This document shows positions 32,559 to 44,134 of a stretch of 64,000 bases of DNA, piece by piece. The translations under genes were made by a program, and so were the position numbers. Where the stretch lies: contig CP136069.1 in NCBI GenBank assembly GCA_032622095.1, forward strand, positions 182,579,122 to 182,643,121, written 5' to 3'. The notes below the pieces were generated by a model that saw only the letters and a list, made by a program, of their open reading frames with translations, did no database searches and was not told where the DNA came from. How positions within the stretch are numbered: the stretch's first letter is position 1; each line of letters begins with the position of its first letter. The DNA comes from Siphonodentalium dalli (taxonomy: Eukaryota > Mollusca > Scaphopoda > Gadilida > Siphonodentaliidae).

Positions 32559-33960
32559 TGAAGAAAACTTGGACCAATTAACCCTTTCGTGGCTGGAGAT
32601 AATTTTCCAAAAACCCTGTGGCTAACAATATTTATGTAACAAATATTTAGCAAGTGCATTCTTTAAGGAAGACTCGCATAAAACATAGAATGCACTGCAC
32701 CGGATCTTGAATGCTGCACCAGTGCAGCTCCCGTCATGAAATGGTTAAACCCTAATCCCTTTGCTCTGCCTGCCACATTATTTTTTTCCGAATGGATAAA
32801 AGTGTATTTTTGGTTTTTAAATAGTGCTTTCGAATTTTTAAATTAATTTTATACCACATTATTCAGTTAGAATGTTCATATCTCCGCAATTTATGCAGAA
32901 CACGCCCCCACGCAATTCATTCATTGTCGGTAATGCGTTAAGCTAATTTGCATAACAGCGTGTATCTGTCCAATTGAAACAGAGCACACCAGCATGCGAT
33001 AATACAGTAATATATATAGTTACTGTTCTTCTGGATACGATATGAATGCATTGTCTGTGACTGCTTTTTTCTTCATTATAATATATGGCGGTATGCTACT
33101 ATATTACGCAATTAAAAATCTAATTCAACATTATGATACAAATGAAGCCTCCTCTCATCGAGCCAAGACACTAAGCTATTTGATGATTGAGTGTTGTGTG
33201 AAATTATTAATTATTCTAGCAGTTCTTGTACCTTAAGTGGCAAAAAAGAAAATAATAATTTCAACCTCTCAAATGTATTGAAATCCATTGCTTTTGTCGT
33301 CTCTTAATAATTGCTCAAATTCTATATACCATGAAGATGGTGATTTGTGAAATTCAACATTTTTCGCCAGATCCAGAGAAATTCTTGGTTGACAATTTCT
33401 TGCAATTTGTGCATCTCCCCCCTTAACGACGAAGCGACATGCGACAGTATCCTGAACCATGTGTAGTGCGTGGTTTTGTGGTTAGTCAGTGACTATCTTT
33501 TATGCAAAAATAAAACGTTCGTATATGTCTCATTTAACAAGATTATCTTCATTTTCATCGGTATAAAAGTAATTCATTCTTGTATATTTTAAAACTGGTT
33601 TTAGTCAAAACTGTGTTTTAAGTCAATTAATGTTTCTGTGATGTTCATAATAAAATATTATTTATACAAATTTAGGTTTTTATATTTTTACACATGTAGG
33701 TATTTGTTTCATAAAACATTATGCTGATCACAGTTTTCACTTATTTTCTCTCTTTATAACATCAATAGTGTTTCCACATCAAAATCATGGGTTCACATGT
33801 AGTTAGTTTAGTTTGGATGCATGTTGTTCCACAATCTCTGAAGCGTAATAACCACCCTGAGTTAAGTGGTCCTGATGATTTTCTGATGATGCTGGTAGGA
33901 CAAACTGATGCTGTTTCCAAAACGTATCGCTATTGTTTCTAAAGTCATATTCGCGGTGTA
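32559..33960. other. Gene-free stretch, AT-rich
   Basis: No recognisable gene or repeat family. A T-rich tract lies near 32790. The only open frame worth mention is the 64-codon one at 33042-33236, listed separately with low confidence. Confidence 0.45.
33042..33236 (+). CDS. Possible small membrane protein (very uncertain)
   Basis: A 64-codon frame starts with ATG. It has two hydrophobic stretches, ALSVTAFFFIIIYGGMLLYY at about residues 3-22 and LLIILAVLV near the C-terminus, separated by a charged segment. A TATATATA stretch lies about 35 bp upstream. In a window this AT-rich, hydrophobic open frames of this length arise by chance. I recognise no family, so it is listed only for completeness. 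Confidence 0.12.
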   Translation: MNALSVTAFFFIIIYGGMLLYYAIKNLIQHYDTNEASSHRAKTLSYLMIECCVKLLIILAVLVP

Positions 33961-33974
33961 CCCAAAGGTTAAAC

Positions 33975-34078
33975 AAATACACATAGCACCACAAATACAC
34001 TTAGCACCACATATACACAAATACACATAGCACCACATATACACAAAGCACCACAAATACACATAGCACCACAAATTC
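33975..34078. repeat. Short minisatellite of CACATAGCACCACAAATACA type
   Basis: Units of ACACATAGCACCACAAAT and ACACAAAGCACCACATAT alternate about five times between 33975 and 34078. The minus strand reads as cysteine/tryptophan-rich repeats (LWCYVYLWCFVYMWCYVYLC), which I regard as an artefact of the repetition. Confidence 0.8.
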
Positions 34079-34486
34079 TCTGAACGACCGATCGGATTTA
34101 TTCCTCTGATTCCGCGACGAGTGTGAACTATTCTCAGCGACAGCAAGTGATTCATGTAGCGGCAGTGAATTATCGTGTACTTACTTTCAACTAAACCAGC
34201 ATTCACTCATTGACCACATCCTCTTGCTTTCCCGTTAGAAGAATTTTGTATCTGACTGTTTTATTCTTCCGGGCCAGGCACTAAAAACCTCAAACCATCT
34301 ACCAATTTTCAGTACTTTCTGATTCGCATACGCAGGCTCAACAAAAGAGACTATACACATGGGACCGGATTGATCGTGTAGCACCTAGAGACCTTTTGAA
34401 TGTGACATGCATCGGACCTACTGTACGTCAAATCACTTCTAAAACTCACATTGTTTCGCTCTACTCTACTCTACTCCTCTTCAACA
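34079..34486. other. Gene-free stretch upstream of a LINE fragment
   Basis: No assignable coding or repeat content. It may include decayed endonuclease sequence of the LINE that follows, but I could not recognise motifs. Confidence 0.35.
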
Positions 34487-34972
34487 GCAATGCCTCAAAA
34501 ACCACCCGGTGCCACACCAGGCCCTATTGGAATACATAACTTGACAATTTGAAGAGAAACTTGAAATCGCGTTATCGATCTTGGATAAACGACGGAAGAC
34601 CACGCGGTAGTGACTATCAATCCTATGTCGACTACAAACAGGGGCAGCGCTTGTTTCGACGTGCACATAGAAATAAATGATGTGAACATATTTCAAATTG
34701 AACAAAATCTTAAAATAGACACATACGCGAGAAGCAACCACAAACGTTTCTTCGTACGATACGACCCCGCCATGACACCACGTCTGGTATAGGTTCGGTG
34801 ATGGATCGGTGTAAAGTATGTCGCAACCAGGACGATATTCTTCATGGATGGGCTTCATATTTCAATGACTTGTATACCCCAAATCAGCACGAAGACACGT
34901 CATTTGAAGATTACGTTAACAGCCAAATATCGTTATTTCTCGACAGTGAGCAAACGGACTGCCTTATTCTAT
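34487..34972 (+). pseudogene. LINE fragment: linker between endonuclease and reverse transcriptase
   Basis: One plus-strand frame with several stops reads KRNLKSRYRSWINDGRPRGS, YVDYKQGQRLFRRAHRNK, ILHGWASYFNDLYTPNQHED and SQISLFLDSEQTD. This is the typical pre-RT linker of invertebrate LINEs (W..AGRPR, Y..YK.AKR.FRR.HR, WA.YF.DLY.P). Both the EEP domain before it and the reverse transcriptase after it are absent. In-frame stops near 34545, 34678, 34704 and 34715 show it is dead. It is followed directly by the satellite region. Confidence 0.7.
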
Positions 34973-34994
34973 GACATCATTCATTCCTCGTTAT

Positions 34995-36250
34995 ATCTGG
35001 TACTATTGATCATCTATAAAAGGGAGAACCGAAGCAATCGACACTCCCTAATAGCTATAGAGCCACATGTCTGCTATACCAGTATGCATCTTTCAAAACA
35101 GCATGTGTATTGCTTTGAAAGGGGATTTTTTTTTTCAGATATACGCTGAGATTATTTTGTGTTATTTGGGCTGAAATTTTCTGCAAAACTGTTTGTTATT
35201 TGTGAGATTTGAGAAATTTTATCTTGTCATCGATTGTCACCCAATACAGTTATTCTACTGAAGCATCACACCCTCATATCGTAATATCAGAGCATATATG
35301 TCAACCACCTTCCACCAGGTCGCAGTAGTGTGCGAGACTATTGCGACAAAGGAAAATGGGCCATTTAACTCTAGATGCATACTTTTAGCATTGAATGTGA
35401 GGATCTATTGAATATTCATTGGCCTGAGACCCCCATAACGATAAGTTCCCACCCACCACCCCATCCCGCCATCAATAGTATCTTATGCGCCGCAGGCGCA
35501 CGTATAGAGGCTACTGCCCACAAAATAATAAGGACGATAAGTTCCCACCCACCATCCCATCCCATACACTTTGTATTTAGATTTAATCTCTGGTATTATT
35601 GTTCATCTATAAAAGGGAGAACCGAAGCCATCGACACTTCCTGATAGCTATAGAGCCATATCTCTGCTATACCAGTATGCATCTTTCACAACAGCATGTG
35701 TATTGTTTTTAGATTTAATCTCTGGTATTATTGTTCATCTATAAAAGGGAGAACCGAAGCCATCGACACTTCCTGATAGCTATAGAGCCATATCTCTGCT
35801 ATACCAGTATGCATCTTTCACAACAGCATGTGTATTGTTTTTAGATTTAATCTCTGGTATTATTGTTCATCTATAATAGGGAGAACCGAAGCCATCGACA
35901 CTTCCTGATAGCTATAGAGCCATATCTCTGCTATACCAGTATGCATCTTTCACAACAGCATGTGTATTGTTTTTATATTTAATCTCTGGTATTATTGTTC
36001 ATCTATAAAAGGGAGAACCGAAGACATCGACACTTCCTGATAGCTATAGAGCCATATCTCTGCTATAGCAGTATACCACTACTGCGACCTGGTGGAAGGT
36101 GGTTGACGTATATGCTCTGATATTACGATATGAGGATGTGATGCTTCAGTAGAATAACTGTATTGGGTGACAATCGATGACAAGATAAAATTTCTCAATC
36201 TAGAAAGTTCCCACCCACCATCCCATCCCATACACTTTGTATTTAGAGTA
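34995..36250. repeat. 132-bp satellite bounded by ~125-bp inverted repeats
   Basis: Units of 132-133 bp (TCTGGTATTATTGTTCATCT ... CAGCATGTGTATTG) start near 35588, 35721, 35853 and 35985. A diverged extra copy lies at 34995-35130. The array is flanked by an inverted repeat. Bases about 35205-35333 (with CATCGATTGTCACCCAATAC and CCACCTTCCACCAGGTCGCA) are mirrored at about 36077-36204. A second short repeat, GTTCCCACCCACCATCCCAT, occurs near 35443, 35537 and 36207. The unit includes a TATAAAAG box-like string (CATCTATAAAAGGGAGAACC), so each copy carries a potential promoter-like motif. No coding content is recognised. Confidence 0.85.
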
Positions 36251-38268
36251 TGATTTGCGGTTTCAGTCAGACAAAAGATGCAATTGATATTTCATACGCG
36301 GGGGTATTGCAATTTTTCTGATGTCTGAGTGATCGTTTATCAATATTGAACACACGGAATGGATCCGAGTTCTACCTTATACACGTATATGACTGGTTGG
36401 GGTTTTATTTGTTTCAGCCGCCAGGGCATATTTAATTTCGCTGCCAGTTTTAATAATTGAAGAATTATCATGCAAAGGATATATATGAGCCTATACGTCT
36501 CTGAACTGATTTGCGGTTCCAGTTACGAAAATGATTGAGTATTTCCTTCGAAGGAGAATAATTTATAACTCTCAAAACTTACCACCATCGGGCTTCATAA
36601 GTTGCAAAAACTTGTGCCCCGATCCTTTTTGTATATTATGCAAATAAAATATGGTTCACATCAAGGAGAATAACTCTATAAAGGGGAATGCGAACATCAC
36701 CATTTGACACGTTGAAACCCTTGAGATGATAAACATCCCATAACCCATGGTTGAGATACGGACAAAAAATCTACATTTCTAGACCAACAAAGATTAATAA
36801 CTCCAGAACGGAAAATAAAAACAAAACGAATGACGACTCATCTGAATGACCATATGGACGGACGGACGGAAATGGTTGAGTGGGTGGTCGGTTGGTTGAA
36901 ATTGTGGCTAATCCAGAAGACATTTCACAATTGCAACAAGGCGATTGCTGGTCAACTTTGGCACTACTTCACTCATCCCCAAACACTATACATATTGTAG
37001 TGGATGTCTGCATCGAGCGTCCAATTCACTGTTTTTTTCTTCTGGGTATCACCCCTTTACTCTTCAGATTGTTCTCCCATAGTAATTCCGTGTACTAGAG
37101 TGTGAAGTAGTAGCTAATTGAGCCCCAGACATTACATATCAGATATATGGCAGATGAGCAATGACTAAGTGTCCCGATCCCTTTGTGATATATTTGTTTC
37201 AATAAAATATGTCTAATCTAATCTACATATCACATATACAACATGCCGCTACCATTCAACAGCTCTATGTCCCCATACGATATAGTCAGATTGCTAAGTT
37301 AATTAACGAAGATAGCTAATTGCATTAATGAATTAATGACGTTAGCAGTTATGTTGCTCAGATAACATAAAATGAGTTGTCAAAATATGGAGTGTCCGCT
37401 GAGGAAGATCTTCCACGATCGAACAACATTTCTATTATAGCAAAATTCCTCCATCTCATGCCATTGGGATCATAACAATAACGGTCATTTCAATAAGATA
37501 TAATAATTTGTTCACCACAAATTAACAAATGAACTTATACTGAGTAAGTGGTTTACACATTCTGATAATAAGAAATTGTTCACTTTGGCACGCTAAAAAG
37601 CCAGCAAACAAATTATTAAAGTATGCAATTTCTGAGGAAGTGCACTGTGTTGTTCTCATTATGGTATGTATGATGTACTGTATCTATATTGAAACGAAAG
37701 TTCAGACTGCATGTGCAGGTCAACTCTAAGTTAAAGGGCTTCTCTTTTTATGGTATACATTAGCTTCGTGTTTTATTGACGCCCGCAGCGGCCTTTACTT
37801 GCTCGCTGCTGGGATTATAGGATGACCAGCGTGAGGTCATTGATAGCTAGACACGGAGGTCGCGTTATATAACCACTACATGCATGGGCGAAATCGAGAC
37901 CATCAACGGCAATTGCGTGTACCTGTAGATTTACTACCACCGTACTCTGGTTCGGGCGAATCAAGGATGTGCCCCTCATTCAATATTTAAATATTGCCCA
38001 CAAATATACGTCGATAATCAAACGCCAGATATACGTGCCCATATTCACATCGTGCGCAATGCATTTCGGCCTCAATCGTTGCAAGTGACAGTACATGCAT
38101 GCAGCGTGTGGGTCATGTTTCACGAGTCTCTGCAATTCTTGATATGGAGTAATTCAAAACATACACATGTAACAGGTTATATAAATAATAAAGACACACA
38201 ACTAATGTATTGGATGACATGTGTTTCATGATAAATACATCGCTGCAGTGATTTGGTCTGGTCGAAGT
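36251..38268. other. Gene-free stretch with a possible LINE/SINE 3' tail
   Basis: No gene recognised. At 37160-37212 the sequence CCCGATCCCTTTGTGATATA, followed by TTTCAATAAAATATGTCTAA and TCTAA repeats, resembles the 3' tail of a retroposon with a polyadenylation signal. A related string (CCCCGATCCTTTTTGTATAT, then CAAATAAAATATGG) sits near 36618. (GGAC)n occurs at 36855-36870. Near 38175-38225 a segment resembles the tandem unit at 40745-41090. Confidence 0.4.
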
Positions 38269-38365
38269 ATCACGTCGAGTTGAAGAGGTCAGATCGCTGG
38301 ATCAAACGAGCCGCCACAGTCGTCGAGTTTGATCCAGCGATCAGACCTCTTCAACGAGACGTGAT
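38269..38365. repeat. 97-bp near-perfect hairpin
   Basis: Left arm 38269-38307 and right arm 38327-38365 are reverse complements over 39 bases with three mismatches, separated by a 19-base loop (GAGCCGCCACAGTCGTCGA). Arms contain GTTGAAGAGGTC and GATCGCTGGATCAAAC. It may be a tiny palindromic MITE or a hairpin-RNA precursor. CGAAG occurs just outside both ends but is too short to be a convincing target duplication. Confidence 0.85.
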
Positions 38366-38589
38366 GCGAAGCCCAGATAAATTCACTCCAGCGATAACAG
38401 GTTTATTATTATATATGACACGCCTTTTTATTTAAATGGCACAATTTCTGTCACGATTTATGAAATGGAACCCCATAGGCCACTTGAATCAAGAATAAAA
38501 AAGGAACTATTTTTGTTAACTGTGTTTTTTTTCGGGGGGGGGTGGGATCCCCTTGATGTGCGCATGAATACAAATAACAAAGTTTGTGA

Positions 38590-40347
38590 AATAACAGTAA
38601 CAATTCCAACGTTCGAAATGGCAAGATTTTAAATCAGAATCGCTGTCTATGATACGAATTCGGCGTCTCTTCTGTGGAATCGGGCATCCATAGTAATTGT
38701 TGACCGAAATCTCAAAGTTCTTTATGGTGGCACCGTCCAATGTTTCGCGGATCGCATGTTTATCTAGTGTGTTCACTTGTTGGTTCACACGAATTTCACG
38801 AAATGGAGATCTTTGAGTTTGAAGAGAAGGAACTGCACATGGAATATTCACTGCAGGAGCACTCGACACCGGATACACTGGCGGATATACTCAGGATATT
38901 GCTCATGGTTTGTTGCATTTGATTAGATGCTACTGCATAATTGTTAATACTCTGCACATTTCGGTGCCCAGTCAATTGTTGAATTGTTGTCGGCTGAGCC
39001 CCAGCATGCAATAACCTGGTACATGTAGCCTTTCTGCCACTGTGCTGTCTGTGGTTAATCTTCCCAGGGAATTCTCTCATAACGCTTGGTATTTATACCA
39101 GAACACCGAATGCCGCATATGATTTATGACTTTCTTCCTCGCACATTTTAGACCGTCGATGGCTTTTGTATTCGATGAACGCTCGAATTGGGCAATTTTC
39201 TTGATCATCTGTAAGCTCGAACTGCTTCGACCGAAACCTCTCTGATCATTAGTGGCTCCTGCTCTTGTTTTTGTTTCTCTTTTCGTGAATTCGAGATACC
39301 TTGTCCCGTTTTCGTCGCTTTTTAGTTTTATGTCGCCCCACCGAAGCTTCCGGTTTTCCAGCCCACCACACAATCCGAACATCTTCGTGTTTCGTAGCCA
39401 CATTTTATTTTGTAATTGGTGAGGACTTGATATGCCAATACAACCTTTGTCCTGCATAATTTGTTCCTCGCGCTCAGTTAATGGTTCCACTGCATTCGGT
39501 TTTGCGCCAAGGCCCTTCTGCTTCAGCTCCTTGCGTGTTGAAGCCAAGATTGCTCTTGACGATTTTAATTCTTTATCAGAGACGATGTCGTATTCATAGT
39601 TCTTCTCTGACAGATGCCGTGCTGTAGATCGATGATAACTTGCGAGTGTGTCTGGTTCATACTCCGAGCCATCAGCTATTCTTATCGAAAGAAGGAAAGT
39701 TGATAGGTGATTGTCAAGTTCTGTGGGGGTAGCTCTGTCCCGGCACGCATCTCATCCTTAGCTACCAACCATTGACGGAAATAGCGTGCTGCAGATTCTG
39801 TATTCCTTATTTCTTATTTCTCATTCTCTTTTTCTGCTGTATCTTCATCGGATACATTCATGAATGTTGGTGCATTCCTGTATTTAATACTGCTACTAGT
39901 AGTGTTTATACTGCTAGATGTACCGGTAGATGTGGTTGTAGAACTTGAAGTTGATGGTCCGAGAAATTCAGGTAAGGTATTTGAAATTGAAGTAAGTTCA
40001 GTTACACTCACAACAGCCTGGGCAGGTGCAGGTACATGTAGGTAAGGTAAGGTTTCAGTCAATGTAGGTGCAGGTAGGTTGCTAATGGTGGTATTACTAT
40101 TACTGGTAGATGTGGTAGTATAAGAAACGTCACTGCCATTGGCGTAACTGTTAGTGCTGACAATTGGTCTTTTCGGCTGTCGAATTGCTGAGAGTGAAAG
40201 TGAGAATCCGCTCAATGAGAAGGAGTCTGCGTCATCTGAACCCAAACCTGTTCTATTCAGCTCACTTGGTGATGTTACATCTCAGTCAAACTGACCATAA
40301 TCACCCAGGAATAACTTTTCTATATCAAATTCATCCGAGATATCCAT
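38590..40347 (-). pseudogene. Crypton-type tyrosine recombinase relic (KIAA1958/DUF3504-like)
   Basis: Minus strand from an ATG at 40347 (MDISDEFDIEKLFLGDYGQ). A Ser/Thr-rich N-terminal region follows, then a SAM-like DNA-binding part (LDNHLSTFLLSIRIADGSEY, EPDTLASYHRSTARHL). The catalytic region reads RKELKQKGLGAKPNAVEPLT, NTKMFGLCGGLENRKLRWGD, then HSGRKATCTRLLHAG, QQLTGHRNVQSINNYAVAS and a C-terminus ending RRRIRIIDSDSD. HxxR, GH and the nucleophile-type Tyr are visible. The first catalytic Arg (LRG in relatives) is Cys, TGT at 39368-39370. A stop at codon 22 (40282-40284), a stop at 39814, a frameshift near 39745, and a stop plus frameshift near 39065 break it. About 100 residues before HxxR are missing. 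Relatives catalyse DNA transposition by site-specific recombination; this copy is dead. Confidence 0.88.
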
Positions 40348-40740
40348 TTGTTACACTTTAGTTAATTATTTATAGTCGTAATCTTAATATAGCGATAACC
40401 GGAAACAGCTGTTGCTAGTAGACGAAACTATCAACAAATTGCTAATCCCCATTAATCAAATCGAGCACACCCAGTTCTGAACGCTCCGTGTAAAAATTGT
40501 TTACATTTAGGCATCCGCGATTGGTCGGATGTCATTCGAACATTTCTTTCGCGTTGGCTAGTATAATCGAACACGCCGCATAATAAATAGTCCTGTTTTT
40601 TACTGACATGCGCAATATGCGAGATAGAGGATGGTGGTATGACATCGGATCATGCAAACCTTAGCTGATCTGATGGTCGGGAAATGATCGCTTTACTATA
40701 GTGGTATTGTGGGAAGAAAAACGATAGTCATATAATAATA
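40348..40740. other. Gene-free stretch upstream of the Crypton relic
   Basis: This would be the 5' side of the recombinase gene. No element end could be identified. Nothing else is recognisable. Confidence 0.4.
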
Positions 40741-40744
40741 TAGC

Positions 40745-41090
40745 ATATCAAACTTGCCTGGTATGAAACAACTTCATTACAAGATATGGCGTATTATAAA
40801 TATAAAATATGGTTATTTAAATAATGACACACAACTAAATGTATTGGATGCATGGTGCATCAAGATAATATACCATATCAATCTAGCCTGGTATGAAACA
40901 ACTTCATTAAAAGATATGGCGTATTATAAATGGAAAATATGGTCAAATTTAAATAATAAGGACACACAACTAAATGTATTGGATGCATGGTGCATCAGGA
41001 TAATATACCATATCAATCTTGCCTGGTATGAAACAACTTTATTAAAAGATGTCACTTTTTATATAATAGTTTCCGATAATTGATAACGCC
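40745..41090. repeat. Tandem repeat of about 133 bp, nearly three copies
   Basis: GCCTGGTATGAAACAACTTC recurs near 40755, 40886 and 41021. GACACACAACTAAATGTATT and GGATGCATGGTGCATCA follow in the first two units. A fragment resembling the same unit (GACACACAACTAATGTATTG) occurs at 38193-38215, showing that the unit is dispersed. Confidence 0.85.
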
Positions 41091-41787
41091 ATAACATACA
41101 TGCAGTATACTTGATATTATAACCCATTAATTTAATACTCGATAGTCCAATCAAAATTGCTGTCAGAAATTTCACATAGAATTTCTACTTCGATTTACCC
41201 TTGGAACAACAAAGAGAGTACACCGTAAACCGGCCAATTTATATGTTTTTGTCACAATTATGCACTTTATTCTCATTGCTGACATTGTGTGTTACACAGA
41301 TACCTCCGTGATGTCCCATTTGTTACATATCGCGTTCGACCTTTACTCAGAATTACATAAAATTCCTGCATGATATTATGACTAAGGCCCGTTCCAAACG
41401 ACGAATTTTTGTCGACTCGAATCTAATTGTATTAAATCCGTCTGTGATACGACTGCCGTCAATTTTGTTTCAGACGGACGCATCTTCGTCGCGTCGAATC
41501 TAATACATCGGATGATTTATTTAAAGGTGGATTCCCGGTTACCGTCACAAAATGGTGACGCGTAGATATAAAGGCCTATATACCCGGTATATTATACATA
41601 TATACTAACATACAGTACAACTTATGTATACGTATGTGCGTGATTGCAGTGCGACTATATTTGCACATGTATATGAGGAAGTATATAGTACATATACATG
41701 TAGGTATATAATATACTATAATAGGCGCTACAAATAACTGTTATATGTGCAACCAATTGCCATGTATGTGTATACCATGCATGTACA
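41091..41787. other. Gene-free stretch
   Basis: No coding sequence. 41580-41780 is rich in TATATAC/GTATAC words that grade into the array that follows. Confidence 0.4.
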
Positions 41788-42200
41788 TACCGGTATACAT
41801 TAATTATTATAAATAAGAGACTATACCACCCCTACCCCTTATAATGAGGAATACCGGTATATATGACTTACTATAAATCAGTGGTATAGCACACTCTACC
41901 CCTTATAATATGTAATACTGGTATATGAATTATTATAAATCAGAGGCTATACCACACCTACCCCTTATCATAAGTAATGCCGGTATATATGAATTATTAT
42001 AAATCAGTGGTAACACCCCCTACCCCTTATAATACATAATACCGCGGTATATATGAATTACTATAAATCAGAGACTACCACCCCTATCCCTTACAATAAG
42101 AAATACCGGTTTATATGAATTATTATAAATCAGTTGCTACCACCCCTATACCACTTATACCGGTATATATTAATTATTATACATCAGTGATACCATATCC
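41788..42200. repeat. About seven ~60-bp tandem units (TACCGGTATATATGAATTAT)
   Basis: Each unit has TACCGGTATA, then AATTATTATAAATCAG, then TACCACCCCTACCCCTTATA, with a period of about 58-65 bp and moderate divergence. Each contains the palindrome TACCGGTA. There is no coding content. Confidence 0.85.
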
Positions 42201-42689
42201 ATTATAAGATGTGAGTCAGTGACGTGCCCTGTTGGTACAGAAATCAAACTACCAGAATACCTAAGCAATGCTTATATACAGCATATATATTAATATAATG
42301 TATATATCTTTACAATGAAGAGAGCGTGCGACAAATTTTCCGCAGATAAGGGGAACTCCCTCATTATTATATCATTATTATATCATTATCATATAATTTG
42401 CATTCGGTACTAAGGCAGATTTCGGATTTTTGGTAACATCTATTAGATTCGAGTCATACCGAGACTTAGAAATAACCTGAGAGTGTATGGATTGAGATAG
42501 CTGGGACAAATATATATGTTATTTTGGAACCAGGAGGTGCCAACCCCTCCAATCGTTTCTGCTTGGCACTGTTTATAGACCCCCTAGTCGCCAACTGCGT
42601 TATGGGAAAAACATCTTTTCATCGATCGATTTGGCAATGAACGACAAAACCCTATCACACGTGGTAACCACTGCATCTTTTAACTCCAA
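42201..42689. other. Gene-free stretch before the LINE 3' end
   Basis: Nothing firmly recognisable. An imperfect ATTATATC repetition lies near 42365-42400. Sequence closer to 42690 may be further decayed LINE. Confidence 0.35.
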
Positions 42690-43170
42690 TGTTCTATCTA
42701 GAAAAAGAGACAAATTTCCGTTAGATTATCTTTCATAAAGCTTCGGATCAGCAACCGTGTTTTAGAAATTGAGAAAGGCAGACACAAACAACATAAAGTA
42801 CCCGCTGAGGAGAGAATTTGCAAAAAGTGTGGAATGGAGGTAAAAACACTTCACTATGCGATGCTCCATTTATAAAAAGAAATCTAAGAGAACGATTATT
42901 TGCGGAAATTAGCGACAATATTTAGACCTTTAATAATATGGCTGATCAACAGAAATTCTTAATCATCTTGAGAAATGATGAACCCAAAACATGTAATATC
43001 TGAAACATGGTCAAACTCTTTCTACATAAACGGTGTGAATCACCAAACATTGAGCATTATTATATTCATGTTACTATACTTATAATCACATTTTATTTAT
43101 GTAATTGTTTTGACATAGGCCTCGAGTGGGCGTATCTGTCAATAAATCTATCTATCTATCTAACTCCGTT
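42690..43170 (+). pseudogene. 3' end of a plus-strand LINE with (TCTA)n tail
   Basis: Frames with frameshifts read KLRISNRVLEIEKGRHKQHK then VPAEERICKKCGMEVKTLHY. This is a cysteine-histidine knuckle C-terminus like LINE ends (C-x2-C...H). RNLRERLFAEISDN follows in another frame. Downstream, GTGGGCGTATCTGTCAATAA followed by (ATCT)n at about 43146-43162 looks like a 3' untranslated end with an AATAAA-type signal and a microsatellite tail. The remainder of the LINE is missing upstream. Confidence 0.6.
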
Positions 43171-43271
43171 GAGATATATTTTACAGATTGACACAAATTA
43201 TCAAAGATCCGACATATTTAACCGAGACCTCTTCCTCTCTCCTTGATTTTTTTTATGAGCAATAAACCACT
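43097..43271. repeat. 175-bp direct repeat, left copy
   Basis: From TGTAATTGTTTTGACATAGG through the (ATCT)n tract to TTTTTATGAGCAATAAA, this segment matches 46592-46766 almost exactly, with a length difference in the ATCT tract. The two copies are in the same orientation and bracket the SINE and the 692-codon LINE. Confidence 0.9.
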
Positions 43272-43619
43272 TCTTGTCGAACATGTTAAGTTGAATATCC
43301 TTTTGTTCCTTCCTTGACTCGCTTCCATTGTCCCATGTTAGTAACATTAAGTTTAAATATAGTGAAATCGAGTCGTGTCATATAACGGAGGAGCTGGTAC
43401 TATATATGATGCAGCAGATTATACTACAATGAACAACGATCTTGAACACTGGAACTACAAGATAAAGGATCGTTCTAAAAACAAAATAGACTACACATAT
43501 GGCACGTATATCAAATACACGTTAATACAGGGAAATTAGCGAACTTAGCTTCAAAATATATACCAAACAAAATAGCTACACTGTACTATACGATACGATG
43601 AGCTCACCTTAATCACATG

Positions 43620-43940
43620 CCGAGGGCCTCGGTTGCTCAATCGGTTAGGGGTACAACTCCATGCCGCTTCGCCCTCCAGCGCTGGCGATGAGGGTTCAAA
43701 CCCACATGTTTTCATCGTGAACTTTGTAACTCGAAATCGTTATCTGGTGGAGTTGCCAGTTACTCCCGTTGGCCGGTGGTTTGCCGCACATTGTCGCGAG
43801 TTTATCAGCCATTGAAATCACTGTTAAATTAACCGTATTAGTGTGCGGATTTCTCCACCACTAAAACTGACAATGTCATGACATGGCTTTAGTTGCTCAA
43901 ATCGACATTAAACGCCAATCAATCAATCAATCATTCATGG
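43620..43940 (+). mobile_element. tRNA-derived SINE with box A, box B and (AATC)n tail
   Basis: The 5' part is tRNA-like: TTGCTCAATCGG at 43633-43644 fits RNA polymerase III box A with one mismatch. GGTTCAAACC at 43693-43702 fits box B with one mismatch, and the spacing is typical. The body resembles 56268-56526. The 3' end is (AATC)n at about 43915-43932. ATCACATG at 43612-43619 and 43941-43948 is a possible 8-bp target duplication. Transcription would be by polymerase III and mobility would depend on a partner LINE. Confidence 0.85.
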
Positions 43941-44134
43941 ATCACATGTATAATTCTAAGATCTATTAGGCAATGACGTCGGCTTTATTCAAAAGCAAAA
44001 GGAAAGAAAAACGACAAAGCATTGGCAAAATATCAGAAAAAGAGAATCATGCAAAAGTAATGGTACAGTCCGTAATGGGAAGCTGACTCGATGAATATTC
44101 GCTCTGGTGGAACCGACTCAATGGCTCCGAGAAA

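Noticed and set aside
34481-34858. 125-codon minus-strand open frame
   Set aside because: The plus strand over the same bases encodes a recognisable LINE linker, so the minus-strand frame is its shadow.
43620-43705. A functional tRNA gene
   Set aside because: Boxes A and B are present, but the sequence does not fold as an intact cloverleaf by eye. It continues into a SINE body with an (AATC)n tail, and a sister copy with the same body exists at 56268.
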